64,000 nucleotides of DNA from Nibrella saemangeumensis (GCF_039541915.1 NZ_BAABHD010000005.1:372001-436000), one strand, 5' to 3'. Numbered from the stretch's first letter, positions 34,149 to 43,691 are shown. The notes: a model not told the origin generated them from the letters alone. Translations and numbers: made by a program.

Positions 34149-34689
34149 ATGCCTTATGGTTAAAATTTGTCTGTGTTCTGCCCAACTATGTACAATTTAA
34201 GTTACTGTAACATAAAAATAATACTTACCGTTAAATCAAAAGTTTTAAGCATATATTCTTCTTTTGCCTACTTTTTCAATACAAAGTATAAGCTATGTGG
34301 CAAAATCCTGTAATTATTCATTTCTAGTTTTTAGTAGCTCAGGTAAATAACTACTATTCATTTTATAATCCATTCAAATAGGCATACATAAAAATCAGCC
34401 GAATTATTTGTAACCCTACTTACCAACCCATTCATTAGTACTGCTACCCGTACGCGATACGTAACTAAACAAAAGCAAAGGCGTGGAGGTCAATCAGGGC
34501 TACCGACCTCCACGCCAATCGCAACGTTTTCTCTTCACCGCTCTCTCTTATGCTTCTGGTACTGCGCCTTATAAGGTAGTAGCCAGTCCTGGCATATGCA
34601 TCAGTTGGGTAACCAAGGAAGTAACTGTCAGGCATATTTTTAGGCTTTATCAAATATATTTTTTAACATTAAGCCAAAGCCGAAAAATT
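34149..34689. other. AT-rich gene-free region with a 12-bp hairpin
   Basis: About 540 bases before the HD gene; the first 290 are strongly AT-rich. GGCGTGGAGGTC (34480-34491) pairs perfectly with GACCTCCACGCC (34505-34516), loop 13 bases. There is no T-run on the plus strand; on the minus strand the hairpin is followed by TTTGCTTTTGTTTAG. A small RNA or minus-strand terminator is possible. I see no reading frame I would trust; one running in from 34483 would only extend the HD protein. Confidence 0.4.
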
Positions 34690-35283
34690 ATGAATCCGGA
34701 TACCGCTGAGGCTTATATTCTGAAGACGCTGGAGCAGAATCTCTCTGGCACACTCTACTACCACGGCATTCACCACGTACGTGATGTTGTAGATGTTGCG
34801 ATGAAACTGGCGGAAGCAGAAGGTGTTACCGATGAAGAAGCCCTGGCTCTGTTGCGTACGGCCGCGCTATACCATGACGCAGGCTTTCTTGATACGTATC
34901 AGGGCCACGAAGAAGAAGGCTGCCGTCTGGTCAGGCAACTGCTGCCGGAGTTCGGGTATACAACTGGCCAGATCGACCAGATCTGCGGGATGATTATGGC
35001 CACCCGGGTCCCTCAGTGTCCGCAAACGCACCTGGAACAGATTATCTGCGATGCGGATCTGGATTACCTGGGGCGCAATGATTTTGAGCCCATTGCCCGC
35101 TCCCTGTTTGATGAACTGCGGGCTCGTAATATGGTGGCAGATGAAGATACCTGGAATCAGATTCAGGTTCGGTTCCTGAATTCGCACCGGTACTGGACCC
35201 CTACGGCTATTGCCTGGCGGCAAGCCGGCAAACAGGCTCATCTGGATAAGCTGCGTACCCTGGTCAATGCCCAGCCGGGGTAA
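34690..35283 (+). CDS. HD domain phosphohydrolase
   Basis: 197 residues from the ATG at 34690; an ATG at 34486 region is in a composition unlike the family. Metal-binding HD signature: H25 and H29 in YHGIHHVRDV, H62-D63 in ALYHDAGF, and D121/D123 in CDADLDYLG. Such domains hydrolyse phosphate esters of nucleotides or signalling nucleotides. The stop overlaps the stop region of the convergent transporter-cNMP fusion gene by 20 bases. A link with the cyclic-nucleotide domain of its neighbour (as a phosphodiesterase) is an inference only. Confidence 0.85.
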   Translation: MNPDTAEAYILKTLEQNLSGTLYYHGIHHVRDVVDVAMKLAEAEGVTDEEALALLRTAALYHDAGFLDTYQGHEEEGCRLVRQLLPEFGYTTGQIDQICGMIMATRVPQCPQTHLEQIICDADLDYLGRNDFEPIARSLFDELRARNMVADEDTWNQIQVRFLNSHRYWTPTAIAWRQAGKQAHLDKLRTLVNAQPG

Positions 35284-38200
35284 CCGGAGCGCTGCGAACC
35301 TGTTCGTTGAGATGCCTGATCCGGCGACACAGCATTCGCATAATGTTTCGTAACACCTCACTCCGCTCCTCCATCAGATCATAAAAATCATCCTGATCAA
35401 CCCGCAGCAGCGTTACATCGGTCGTAGCCACAGCCGTAGCCGAACGGGGCTCGGCATCAAGCAAAGCCAGTTCGCCGAAAAAATCGCCCTTGCTCATATG
35501 GGCCAGCGCCTGATAACCGTCGTAAATGCCGATCTCACCATCGTGGATGATATACATGCAGGTCCCTAATTGCCCCTTTTGAAAAATTTCCTGCCCTTCC
35601 AGAAACGTGACTTCCCGCATAATGGGTGCAATGCTGCTCAGCACATTCTCGGGCGTGTCGGCAAACAAGCGGGTGTTCTTTAACACAATTACCCGCTCGA
35701 TATGCGAAATACTGGTAGACGTTTCGGTTGTTTTCATGTACGTATTGGGTTTGAGGGATTTCCCCGTCGCCGTAACAGAAGCCTGGGCATTCGGTTGCAG
35801 GAGTAACTCAGCACTCTCGCGCAGCAATTGAACCGGGTGGTTGAGGTACCCATAAATCCAATCCGACGAAGCAGAGTCAGCCACCCAGCGACGCAACGCT
35901 ACACTGATGGTCCAGTCGGTAAAGGTATATTCGCCCTGCCGGATGATATACTCCAGAATCGGCTCCTTAACCGGGTAGGGTTCCAATTGCGCGTCAATCA
36001 GCCGGATTCGCTCGGTCAGCGGCAATTCGTCAACCAGGGCCTGCAGGCACAGATACACCCGGCGGGGTACCGAATTTTCGAGTACTTCGAGCGCATTGGC
36101 CCGGCGCTCCCGGATTTCGTGCGTCACACCGGTCCGAACCCGGCTTATGGTATCAGCATCGTACAACTGCGTTAGCAACCCGAAAACGCGCTGCTGAAGC
36201 CACTGCAGTTCATACCGCAGGCAGGTAGCCAGCCCCGGCTCCTGCTGGCTGCCATGCAGCAGCCGCTGGGCCAGTTGCCACTCATCTTCCAGAATCTGTT
36301 CAAACACATCAGCCTCGGCCAGGTCGGCCGGCAATTTGGTCAGGGCGCGCAGCGCGGCCGACCGCACCAACAGATTGTGCTGCCGGGCCAGATTCACCAG
36401 CAAGCGCCGGCTTTCCGGCACATTCATCCGTTCACCGACAGACGCCAGCCGGACCAGCACCGCCGTATCGGTACCTTCGCTCAGTAGTTGGGTAATTAGG
36501 GGAAGGACCGACGGCCCAATGTCTCCAAGCGCTATAGCCGCCTGTTTTCCGTGCGCTTTGTCAGCCAGCATCGTAATCAGCCGGTTTACCAATACCTCAC
36601 CACCCAGTCTGCCCGCGGCCCGTGTGGCCGCGGTTACAACCTGAGCATTTGTGTGCTGTAAACTGCCTTCCACAAAAGCGGTGGAATCGGGCCATTTTAT
36701 AACCGGTGCTAAATCAAGCGCCACGAGCCGCTCCCCAATATCCGCTGATTTTCCTAACTGTCCCAGGTTGTCTACTAACCGGGTATCGGCCGGATTGTAT
36801 TCAAAAGTACCCAGCAGGGCACCTTTGCGGATAGAAAGATCTGAATGCTCCAGCAGGCGGCTGCGGATATCGGTCTGTGTATCCTTTTGGCGACAGGCCA
36901 GGCGGGCGGCCGTTTCGCGGGTATGTGGGTCCGTTGATCTCTCCGCCAGATCGGCCAGAAAAACAGCATCCACCGGCACCGATAAGGCCACCACCGCTTC
37001 GAGCGCCCGTTCCTGAACGCGTGGTTCAGTATGGTCAAGCAGTTCGGGCAACCGTCGGCCAAGCGTTTCTGGCTGGTATAGCTGTAGCCAGTTAATGGCC
37101 GTTATAACTTCAGCCGGGCGGTTGCTCCGCAGGTTTTTAACGACCATGCTCAAGGCTTCGGCCGGGAAAGCGAGCGGCTCATCCGTCATAAACCGATGCC
37201 CCAGCGCATCGTTCAGTTCGTGCAGGTATTGCCGGTAAGTCCGCCGTACCAGAAAAATTCCGCCGATAGCCACCAGCGACATCCAGATAAACGGCAACCA
37301 ATCGCCAATGGAAGTCCAGGCATTACCGGCCAGCAGCAGGGCACTCGCCAGGGCCGTACCCAGGGGCTCATACACACTCTTAGCCAGGGTATGGCCGTGC
37401 AGGCGCTGTCGGGGGGTAAGCGGCTGGAACAGCACCAGAAACACCGGGTCAAACAACGCCCGGCGAATCACCTCAAACAACAGGTATAAGCCACAGAAGT
37501 AAACGAGCTGACCGGTAGCCCCCAGTTCCTGTCCGGCCACAAACACATAGGAGAAAAGCGCAGCCAGCGAGACTATCGGCAGCAATTGCAACAACCACCG
37601 GATACCAAGTCGCTCCAGCGCCGGGCGAGAGGCCAGTAACTTTACCAGCATGGCAACCAGATAGGTCAGCGACAGCACCAGACCCACATTTTTAAAGAGC
37701 TCCTCCTGGTTATGCCATTTATGTTTTACGTTGATGAAAAACGCGTACTCGATACCGGTTGCCACTACCGCTACTGTCACCAGGCTCAGGCACATGGCAT
37801 AAATGAGCTGGTTGCCACCGAAGAGCTGGTGAATAAGCGAGGGTTGGACCCGTCGTCGCCAATACTGCCGCTTGTGTGAAGAAAGCGAATGCGACCGGAA
37901 CGTCCGGTATAAAACAAACAGGGCGATCAGGTAAGCCACCAGCGCACCCGACAGCAGCACTTCAAGATCGGCATGGCTGTGTACCAACGCAGCCAGTACG
38001 GCACCAATGGCCTTGGCGGGCATATCGCCGGAGCTGATCACGCTGAACAGCCGCTTACCCTGCCGCACATCGAACACAACCGCTGAGACACCCCAGAATT
38101 CCAGGTTGGTAAGAAGGTAAATAACCCGGTAACCCACCATGATGGCGATGGCCAATGCCACGGAGTTACCCACTTCAACCAGAATAATAGTCAGCAGCGT

Positions 38201-38506
38201 CAGGACGCCTACTGCCGCCAGCACCCGCACGGCCAGCCGCTGTAGCGACCAATGATGCTCGTAGTAATTATACACCTTACCAACGAGGATGGTAAACAGG
38301 GCGGCTACCCCATACCCCAGCGGCAAACTGGTTTCGGGATGGTGCTCCAACAAAATAACATTGGCTGATACATAAACTAGTATTGTACCGATCCCCAGCA
38401 GAAAGTGGTGCAGAAAAAATAACCCTACCGTGCGAACTTCGTGCGGACGTATGCCTAAGGAACGATACCAATTCTTGGCCAACATGCGATTCAGACTAGG
38501 TTGCAA
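35264..38506 (-). CDS. MFS/NTP-transporter-like membrane protein fused to HEAT repeats and a cNMP-binding domain
   Basis: 1080 residues. Residues about 25-430 carry ten to twelve membrane segments with an ATP/ADP-translocase/MFS look (LGIGTILVYVSANVILLEHH, YRVIYLLTNLEFWGVSAVVF, ALFDPVFLVLFQPLTPRQRL). Residues about 455-880 are HEAT-like helical repeats (PRVQERALEAVVALSVPV, ERALEAVVALS, ADKAHGKQAAIALGDIGPSV). Residues about 930-1060 are a CAP-type cyclic-nucleotide domain with a canonical phosphate cassette, FFGELALLDAEPRSATAVA. The set suggests transport or scaffolding gated by cAMP/cGMP. Similar fusions occur in other bacteria; the transported compound is unknown. 3' overlap with the convergent HD gene. 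Confidence 0.8.
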   Translation of the reverse strand: MQPSLNRMLAKNWYRSLGIRPHEVRTVGLFFLHHFLLGIGTILVYVSANVILLEHHPETSLPLGYGVAALFTILVGKVYNYYEHHWSLQRLAVRVLAAVGVLTLLTIILVEVGNSVALAIAIMVGYRVIYLLTNLEFWGVSAVVFDVRQGKRLFSVISSGDMPAKAIGAVLAALVHSHADLEVLLSGALVAYLIALFVLYRTFRSHSLSSHKRQYWRRRVQPSLIHQLFGGNQLIYAMCLSLVTVAVVATGIEYAFFINVKHKWHNQEELFKNVGLVLSLTYLVAMLVKLLASRPALERLGIRWLLQLLPIVSLAALFSYVFVAGQELGATGQLVYFCGLYLLFEVIRRALFDPVFLVLFQPLTPRQRLHGHTLAKSVYEPLGTALASALLLAGNAWTSIGDWLPFIWMSLVAIGGIFLVRRTYRQYLHELNDALGHRFMTDEPLAFPAEALSMVVKNLRSNRPAEVITAINWLQLYQPETLGRRLPELLDHTEPRVQERALEAVVALSVPVDAVFLADLAERSTDPHTRETAARLACRQKDTQTDIRSRLLEHSDLSIRKGALLGTFEYNPADTRLVDNLGQLGKSADIGERLVALDLAPVIKWPDSTAFVEGSLQHTNAQVVTAATRAAGRLGGEVLVNRLITMLADKAHGKQAAIALGDIGPSVLPLITQLLSEGTDTAVLVRLASVGERMNVPESRRLLVNLARQHNLLVRSAALRALTKLPADLAEADVFEQILEDEWQLAQRLLHGSQQEPGLATCLRYELQWLQQRVFGLLTQLYDADTISRVRTGVTHEIRERRANALEVLENSVPRRVYLCLQALVDELPLTERIRLIDAQLEPYPVKEPILEYIIRQGEYTFTDWTISVALRRWVADSASSDWIYGYLNHPVQLLRESAELLLQPNAQASVTATGKSLKPNTYMKTTETSTSISHIERVIVLKNTRLFADTPENVLSSIAPIMREVTFLEGQEIFQKGQLGTCMYIIHDGEIGIYDGYQALAHMSKGDFFGELALLDAEPRSATAVATTDVTLLRVDQDDFYDLMEERSEVLRNIMRMLCRRIRHLNEQVRSAPVTPAGH

Positions 38507-38597
38507 TCGTCAAGTTTACAACTTTTTGGGCCAAATTAAAAAGCAATCAGCGAGCTTATACCGATTTCACATGGCGTTAACGGCTGGCTACCAGCAA

Positions 38598-38633
38598 AAA
38601 AGCAGGTATATCCGATAAGACATACCTGCTTTT
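38598..38633 (-). terminator. terminator after the Thr-rich protein gene
   Basis: AAAAGCAGGTAT (38598-38609) pairs with ATACCTGCTTTT (38622-38633). On the minus strand it is followed by TTGCTGG after six T; it lies 20 bases beyond the gene's stop. Confidence 0.7.
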
Positions 38634-38653
38634 CCTTTAAGTTGTATCCTCTG

Positions 38654-39457
38654 TTACCGGATGGAATCCCGGCGCATGGTACCGCTCTTGTCCATAGAAC
38701 GGCCAGGGCGTTTTTTGTTGGCCCGATTCTCTACATTACGTGACCGCTCCTTCGCCCGGTCGCTGCGCATTTCGTCGCTCCGGCGGGTATTGGCATCATC
38801 CATATCGCTGGTAGTCCGGTCAGTCGAACTCCGGCGGTTGCGCTGGTTCCGCTGCCTGGTGCCCCCGCTGGTGTTCTGATCCTGCTGAGTTGAGTAGGTA
38901 CCACTGCCAGACGTAGTGCCGGAGGTATTGGTACCGGTCTGATTCGTCCCCTGCTGTCCCTGATACGTGCCGGAAGTTGTTCCGGTACCCGTATTGTTGC
39001 CAGTTTGATTGGTGTCCTGCTGGGTCGGATACGTACCTGTCTGGTTTGTGGTACCCGTTTGATTTGAGTATGTACCCGACTGGTTGGTTCCCTGCTGACC
39101 TTGGTAAGTGCCCGCGTTCGTACCTGTACCCGTCGTTCCCTGGGTATTCATTTGCGAACCAGATGTAGTGCCCGACTGGGTGGTTCCTGTTGGTGGATAA
39201 GTACCCGTCTGGTTCACGGTTCCCGACTGGTTTGTACCAGATTGAGTAGTTCCCGACTGATTTGTCCCGCTTTGGGTTGTCGTAGTTGTCGTTGTTGTAC
39301 TGGTATTCGTATTTGCCTTGTTCTGAGGCTGAGTCGGATACGTACCAGTCGTAGTTGACGAATTCGTGGTCGAATTTGTCGTATTCGTCGTCTGCGCTTT
39401 AACACTCAGGGACCAGCTGGCTGCCAGCATCACTCCCCACATAACCATTTTCTTCAT
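38654..39457 (-). CDS. secreted Thr/Gly/Gln-rich low-complexity protein
   Basis: 267 residues. Signal peptide MKKMVMWGVMLAASWSLSVK then AQ. Mature region to about residue 195 is nearly all Thr, Gly, Gln, Asn, Ser and Tyr, with repeated TQSGTNQSGT, TGTYPTQ and QTGTYQGQQG units. The last 70 residues are strongly charged (RNQRNRRSSTDRTTSDMDD, RSDEMRSDRAKERSRNVENR). Probably a disordered secreted or surface protein; similar in style to the protein at 21478-22359. No family recognised. Confidence 0.7.
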   Translation of the reverse strand: MKKMVMWGVMLAASWSLSVKAQTTNTTNSTTNSSTTTGTYPTQPQNKANTNTSTTTTTTTTQSGTNQSGTTQSGTNQSGTVNQTGTYPPTGTTQSGTTSGSQMNTQGTTGTGTNAGTYQGQQGTNQSGTYSNQTGTTNQTGTYPTQQDTNQTGNNTGTGTTSGTYQGQQGTNQTGTNTSGTTSGSGTYSTQQDQNTSGGTRQRNQRNRRSSTDRTTSDMDDANTRRSDEMRSDRAKERSRNVENRANKKRPGRSMDKSGTMRRDSIR

Positions 39458-39592
39458 TAGTTCACCAGTTGATCTATAAAATTAGTATACTAAAAGAAAG
39501 ACTATGAAGATCAGGATATGTTTGTCTTAGTGAGGGAGTGGGACCAGCGTATTCAGATATGATTTAAGTGGTTTAAACCTGTTTTGTCCCTC

Positions 39593-39630
39593 AAAAACAG
39601 GAAAGCACCACAATATGCGGTGCTTTCCTG
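39593..39630 (-). terminator. terminator of the second GMC operon
   Basis: CAGGAAAGCACC (39598-39609) pairs perfectly with GGTGCTTTCCTG (39619-39630); on the minus strand it is followed by TTTTTGAGGG. Lies 22 bases beyond the GMC gene stop. Confidence 0.8.
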
Positions 39631-39651
39631 AACAAATTTGTCGGTTATTTT

Positions 39652-41370
39652 CTACAGGTTCTGCTTCTTCATCTCCTGCACGGCATAATTGGCAGCCCGG
39701 GCTGTCAGTGCCATATAAGTCAGCGACGGGTTCACGCAGTTGGCCGAAGTCATACAGGCACCGTCGGTATTAAAGACGTTCTTCACAGTGTGCACCTGGT
39801 TGAACTTGTTCAGCACCGACGTCTTCGGGTCGTTACCCATACGGGCAGTACCCATTTCGTGAATACCCAGGCCTGGCCAGGAGCCGGCATCATTAATACG
39901 AACGTTCTTCAGACCGGCAGCCTCCAGCATCTCAGCGGCATCAGTACCCATGTCTTTCCGCATACGCATTTCATTGTCCTTATACTCGGCATCAAAACGC
40001 AGCACCGGCTGGCCCCACTTGTCCTTCTTCGAACTGTCGAGAACAACTTTGTTCTCATGGTAAGGCAAACACTCACCAAAGCCGGTCAGACCCATGGTCC
40101 ACGGGCCCGGCTTGGTCAGTTGCTCTTTGAAATCGGCCCCGAAGCCCTCCATACCATAGCCACGGCCCCAGTTCATGCGGCTGGCCGAGCCCTGGTAGCC
40201 AAAGCCCCGCAGGTAGTCACGCTTCTGCTGGCCGGGCAGGTTCCGATAGCGCGGCACATAGACGCCATTGGCCCGGCGACCGTAGTAATACTGATCCTCA
40301 AAGCCGGGATACTCGCCCGAGGCACCTACCCGGAAGTGGTGATCCATAATGTTATGACCCAGTTCGCCACTGTCATTACCCAAACCATTCGGGAAACGGT
40401 TAGAGGTTGAGTTTAGCATAATGTAGGTAGAGGCCATTGACGACGCACACAGGAAGATGATCCGGGCGTTAAACGTCAGTTCCTGGCTGGTCTTCTCGTC
40501 GATAACCCGAACGCCGGTCGCTTTCTGTTTCTTTTCGTCGTAAATCAGTGAGGTAACGAAAGAGTAAGGGCGGAACGTAAGCCGGCCGGTTTTCTGCGCT
40601 ACCGGCAGCGTAGCCGCCTGCGAGCTGAAGTAAGCACCGTACGGACACCCCCGAACACAGAGGTTCCGGTACTGGCACGAAGCCCGGCCTAGGGCCGTCT
40701 GCTCGGCGGTCGGCTTGGTCAGGTGCGCTACACGCCCGATAGTCCACCTCCGCTCAGGCCACTTTTTCTCGACAGAGCCTTTGATGTGCTTTTCAAGACA
40801 GTACATGTCCATCGCCGGCTGGAAGATGCTGTCCGGCAAATGCGGCAGGTTTTCTTTGGCACCGCTTACGCCGATAAACCGCTCTACATAATCATACCAA
40901 GGCTGTACGTCTTTATACCGGATCGGCCAGTCAATAGCGATGCCTTCTTTGGCGTTGGCTTCAAAGTCCAGGTCACTCCAGCGGTACACCTGACGGCCCC
41001 ACATCAGTGACCGGCCACCCTTGTGGTAGCCCCGCATCCAGTCAAAGCGCTTATCTTCCAGATAAGGATTATCTTTATCGTTGACGAACAGGTACGCGCT
41101 TGACTCCGAGATGGTGTATCCCGTCCGGGCCTGAACCGCCTGTTCTTCGGCCGTTTGTACGGTAGGCCGTCCGCGGTGCGGAAACTCCCACGGATTGGTC
41201 ATAGCCGTTTTGTAGCCGGACACGTGCTCGATGTCTTCACCACGATCCAGCAGTAACACCTTCAGGCCCTTCTGCGTCAGTTCTTTAGCTGCCCAGCCGC
41301 CCGATATACCCGAACCTACAACAATGGCATCGTAGGTATTCGCTTGTTGTGCTTTAATATTGAGATTCAT
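39652..41370 (-). CDS. GMC family oxidoreductase, large subunit of a periplasmic sugar dehydrogenase
   Basis: 572 residues, a clear paralogue of the protein at 22503 (both start MNLN, share GSGISGGWAAKELTQKGL and DWPIRYKD). FAD motif GSGISGG at 19-25; active site IHEMGTARMG and CVNPSLTYMALTARAANYA. No signal peptide. Directly downstream of, and on the same strand as, a Tat-signal small subunit (98-base gap filled by a palindrome), the usual arrangement for gluconate/glucoside dehydrogenases exported as a complex. Electron acceptor likely a cytochrome or quinone; sugar substrate not readable. Confidence 0.9.
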   Translation of the reverse strand: MNLNIKAQQANTYDAIVVGSGISGGWAAKELTQKGLKVLLLDRGEDIEHVSGYKTAMTNPWEFPHRGRPTVQTAEEQAVQARTGYTISESSAYLFVNDKDNPYLEDKRFDWMRGYHKGGRSLMWGRQVYRWSDLDFEANAKEGIAIDWPIRYKDVQPWYDYVERFIGVSGAKENLPHLPDSIFQPAMDMYCLEKHIKGSVEKKWPERRWTIGRVAHLTKPTAEQTALGRASCQYRNLCVRGCPYGAYFSSQAATLPVAQKTGRLTFRPYSFVTSLIYDEKKQKATGVRVIDEKTSQELTFNARIIFLCASSMASTYIMLNSTSNRFPNGLGNDSGELGHNIMDHHFRVGASGEYPGFEDQYYYGRRANGVYVPRYRNLPGQQKRDYLRGFGYQGSASRMNWGRGYGMEGFGADFKEQLTKPGPWTMGLTGFGECLPYHENKVVLDSSKKDKWGQPVLRFDAEYKDNEMRMRKDMGTDAAEMLEAAGLKNVRINDAGSWPGLGIHEMGTARMGNDPKTSVLNKFNQVHTVKNVFNTDGACMTSANCVNPSLTYMALTARAANYAVQEMKKQNL

Positions 41371-41381
41371 TCGATAGGTTA

Positions 41382-41465
41382 GTTTGAGACGTTTAAAATC
41401 TGAGATAAGGTTCAGAGCCGCTCCAGCAGAACTGCGTCAAACCTTCAACCTCAAACGTTAAACGA
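41382..41465. repeat. long intergenic inverted repeat (GTTTGAG type)
   Basis: Left arm near 41382 (GTTTGAGACGTTTAAAATCT) and right arm ending CTCAAACGTTAAAC (near 41465) are imperfect inverse copies; shorter pairing ATAAGGTT/AACCTTC lies inside. Sits between the small-subunit gene and the GMC gene of one operon. Confidence 0.5.
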
Positions 41466-41468
41466 GTA

Positions 41469-42059
41469 TTAGATAGCCCACGCTTTTTGACCGGGTTTCA
41501 GGGGAACGCAGCCTTCGAAACGGCCGGGAACGGGTACGTAGGCCAGCGCCTGCGTTGCCCCGATTTCGGACGTAAAGTAGCCCATCAGGGTCAGGTCTTT
41601 CAGCATAAAAAAGAACGGGGTATACCGCTTGTCGGCCGGGCCCTGCATCATTTGCTGGCGCTCCTGCTTGGCCTGCGTCTCCAGCTTTTTCATGACGTCA
41701 ATCCGTTGCGCGTTGTCGCACTCCACAAATGTTTTGTTGTACGCATCCCTGCTGACTTTGTTGGTCGTGACCAGCCCCTCCAGAAAACGCTTCTGTTCGG
41801 GTTCGCGGTAACAATCCTTCAGTATGATGTCGATTACTTCGTTCACCTTGGCGGCCTTGGCACCGGGTGTGCTGGTCGTTGGGATGATGACCTCGGCCAT
41901 TTCGGCAACCATTGCATCCTGGTCGGCCGTAAACAGCAGGGGCTTGCCACTAACGGCACGGGCAGCGGCAGAAGCCTCGAGCGTATCGGCCAGCGCCGGC
42001 AGCGATACCGTCGCTCCCACCAGCGTGGCCACCCGTAAGAGGGCGTCTCGTCTGTTCAT
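41469..42059 (-). CDS. gluconate 2-dehydrogenase subunit 3-family protein (Tat signal)
   Basis: 196 residues. Tat signal NRRDALLRVATLVGATVSLP with ALADTLEA cleavage region; then ADQDAMVAEMAEVIIPTTST (the family signature DxxxVAEMAEVIIPxTxTPGAK) and KVNEVIDIILKDCYREPEQ, ending YFTSEIGATQALAYVPVPGR. This small subunit carries the GMC large subunit through the Tat system and stabilises it. A TATATTTG minus-7 box lies about 50 bases upstream (42107-42114). It could also serve the orphan paralogue at 22503. Confidence 0.9.
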   Translation of the reverse strand: MNRRDALLRVATLVGATVSLPALADTLEASAAARAVSGKPLLFTADQDAMVAEMAEVIIPTTSTPGAKAAKVNEVIDIILKDCYREPEQKRFLEGLVTTNKVSRDAYNKTFVECDNAQRIDVMKKLETQAKQERQQMMQGPADKRYTPFFFMLKDLTLMGYFTSEIGATQALAYVPVPGRFEGCVPLKPGQKAWAI

Positions 42060-42106
42060 GTGAATAGGTTAGTAATATGTTTAATAATAAACGCTATTGC
42101 AGAATA

Positions 42107-42114
42107 CAAATATA
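42107..42114 (-). promoter_or_regulatory. Bacteroidota minus-7 box TATATTTG for the GMC operon
   Basis: On the minus strand TATATTTG, matching TAnnTTTG, 47 bases before the start codon of the small subunit. A matching minus-33 element is not obvious. Confidence 0.45.
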
Positions 42115-42311
42115 TAAACTAAAGTTTTTGAAATAAGATTTTTGGGTGAAGAATGACGAAAGCCAAATCTATTGGGCCGACAAGGAGCACGCTTCCCTTT
42201 GCCTTTAAATAGAGAAAAAAGGGTTGACTGCCGGCTACCCCCTCAGGATTGCCGATAATATACTATCTTGTTCAGCACTTTTGCACAATTGCCAATCCAC
42301 CGTCCTTGTCT

Positions 42312-43691
42312 ATGGACCTCTTAGCCTCACTACGCCAATTTCCTTCGCTGGAAGCTGTACCAGATGAACAGCTCCAATGGGTAATCGACCACTCCGAAGA
42401 ACAGTCTTTCCCGGATAACTCGGTCATCCGGATGCCCGGTGATCCTGTCGATCATCTGATCTTTCTGCTGGAAGGCAGAGTTCGGGTCGACAACGCCATG
42501 GGTAATGCCGGTGATGAACTCATATTTGAAGCCCATACCGTTACCGGCGTACTCCCCTTTTCCCGCCTGAAAAGCGCTATTAGCCGCTGGTGCGCCATGG
42601 GTGATGTGCGGTTTCTGGCCGTTCACCGCAATCAGCTGCGCACACTGGTTAGAGAATGTTACGAGCTGACCGAAACGCTGGTTCACCAGATGACCACGCG
42701 GGTACGGGACTTTACCCGCCAGACCCAACAGAACGAAAAGCTGGCGTCGCTGGGGCGTCTGTCGGCGGGCTTAGCCCATGAGCTTAACAACCCCGTGGCG
42801 GCTGTTGTGCGCAGTGCCGATGCCCTGCAGGAGCACATGAATGCAACACCGGAACGGTTCAAGGCCGTCCTGGCCGTTCACCTGACCGAAACCGAGAGCG
42901 AAGCCATCAATGAGATCATGTTCCGTCACCTGGGCCAGAAAACGGCGGCCCTGTCGATGCTCGAACGCAGCGGCCGGGAAGATGAACTGGTTGACTGGCT
43001 TGACGATCACGATGTACCTGACTCATTTGAACTGGCTGAACCGCTGGCCGAGTTCGGCTTCGACACGAATGACCTTGATGATCTGACTGAGCGGATAAAC
43101 GAGGAAAGCCTGCCCGCCGTTATCGGCTGGGTAGTCAGCAATTTGGTTACCGAGAAGCTGGTTATTGATATTGCCGACGCTTCGAAACGTATCTCAGGCC
43201 TGGTGGGTGCCATTAAGTCCTACTCACACATGGACCGGGGATCAGGCAAAGAACCTGTCCGGCTGGCCGAAGGCATCCATAGCACCTTAATCCTGCTGAA
43301 TCACAAGCTTAAATCGAAACACATAGAGGTTGACGTAAAAATCCCGGATGACCTGCCGGAAATTAATGGCTGGTCCGGTGAACTGAACCAGATCTGGACT
43401 AACCTGATTGACAACGCCATCGACGCTATGGCCGATGGCGGCCGGCTGGAGATCAGCAGCGAAAAAGACCGGGAATTTGTGCTGACCCGCGTAGCCGACA
43501 ACGGTCCCGGCATCCCAGCCGACATCAGGGATAAAATATTCGATCCTTTCTTTACGACAAAAGGCGTAGGACAGGGCACCGGTCTGGGGCTCGATATTGT
43601 GCAGGGCATTATCCGCCACCACAATGGCAGTATTCGGGTGAACTCTGATCCCGGCTGCACCGAATTTTTTGTTTGCTTACCTATACAATAG
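42312..43691 (+). CDS. sensor histidine kinase with a degenerate cNMP-binding N-terminus
   Basis: 459 residues from the ATG at 42312; the TTG/ATG region upstream (42249) adds an unlikely extension. Residues 1-135 look like a CAP-fold cyclic-nucleotide domain (MPGDPVDHLIFLLEGRVRVD) but lack the canonical RSAT phosphate cassette, so the ligand is uncertain. Residues 145-160 hold the dimerisation/phosphorylation helix LASLGRLSAGLAHELNNPVA with H156, then N box NQIWTNLIDNAIDAM, G boxes DNGPGIP, FDPFFTTK and GQGTGLGLDIVQG. No membrane segment, so cytosolic. Directly upstream of the response regulator fusion gene (79-base gap with a heptad palindrome), its probable partner. Confidence 0.9.
   Translation: MDLLASLRQFPSLEAVPDEQLQWVIDHSEEQSFPDNSVIRMPGDPVDHLIFLLEGRVRVDNAMGNAGDELIFEAHTVTGVLPFSRLKSAISRWCAMGDVRFLAVHRNQLRTLVRECYELTETLVHQMTTRVRDFTRQTQQNEKLASLGRLSAGLAHELNNPVAAVVRSADALQEHMNATPERFKAVLAVHLTETESEAINEIMFRHLGQKTAALSMLERSGREDELVDWLDDHDVPDSFELAEPLAEFGFDTNDLDDLTERINEESLPAVIGWVVSNLVTEKLVIDIADASKRISGLVGAIKSYSHMDRGSGKEPVRLAEGIHSTLILLNHKLKSKHIEVDVKIPDDLPEINGWSGELNQIWTNLIDNAIDAMADGGRLEISSEKDREFVLTRVADNGPGIPADIRDKIFDPFFTTKGVGQGTGLGLDIVQGIIRHHNGSIRVNSDPGCTEFFVCLPIQ

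Noticed and set aside
34483..34689. Longer N-terminus for the HD protein
   Set aside because: The extra region is AT-rich, includes the hairpin, and lacks family similarity; the ATG at 34690 gives the usual length.
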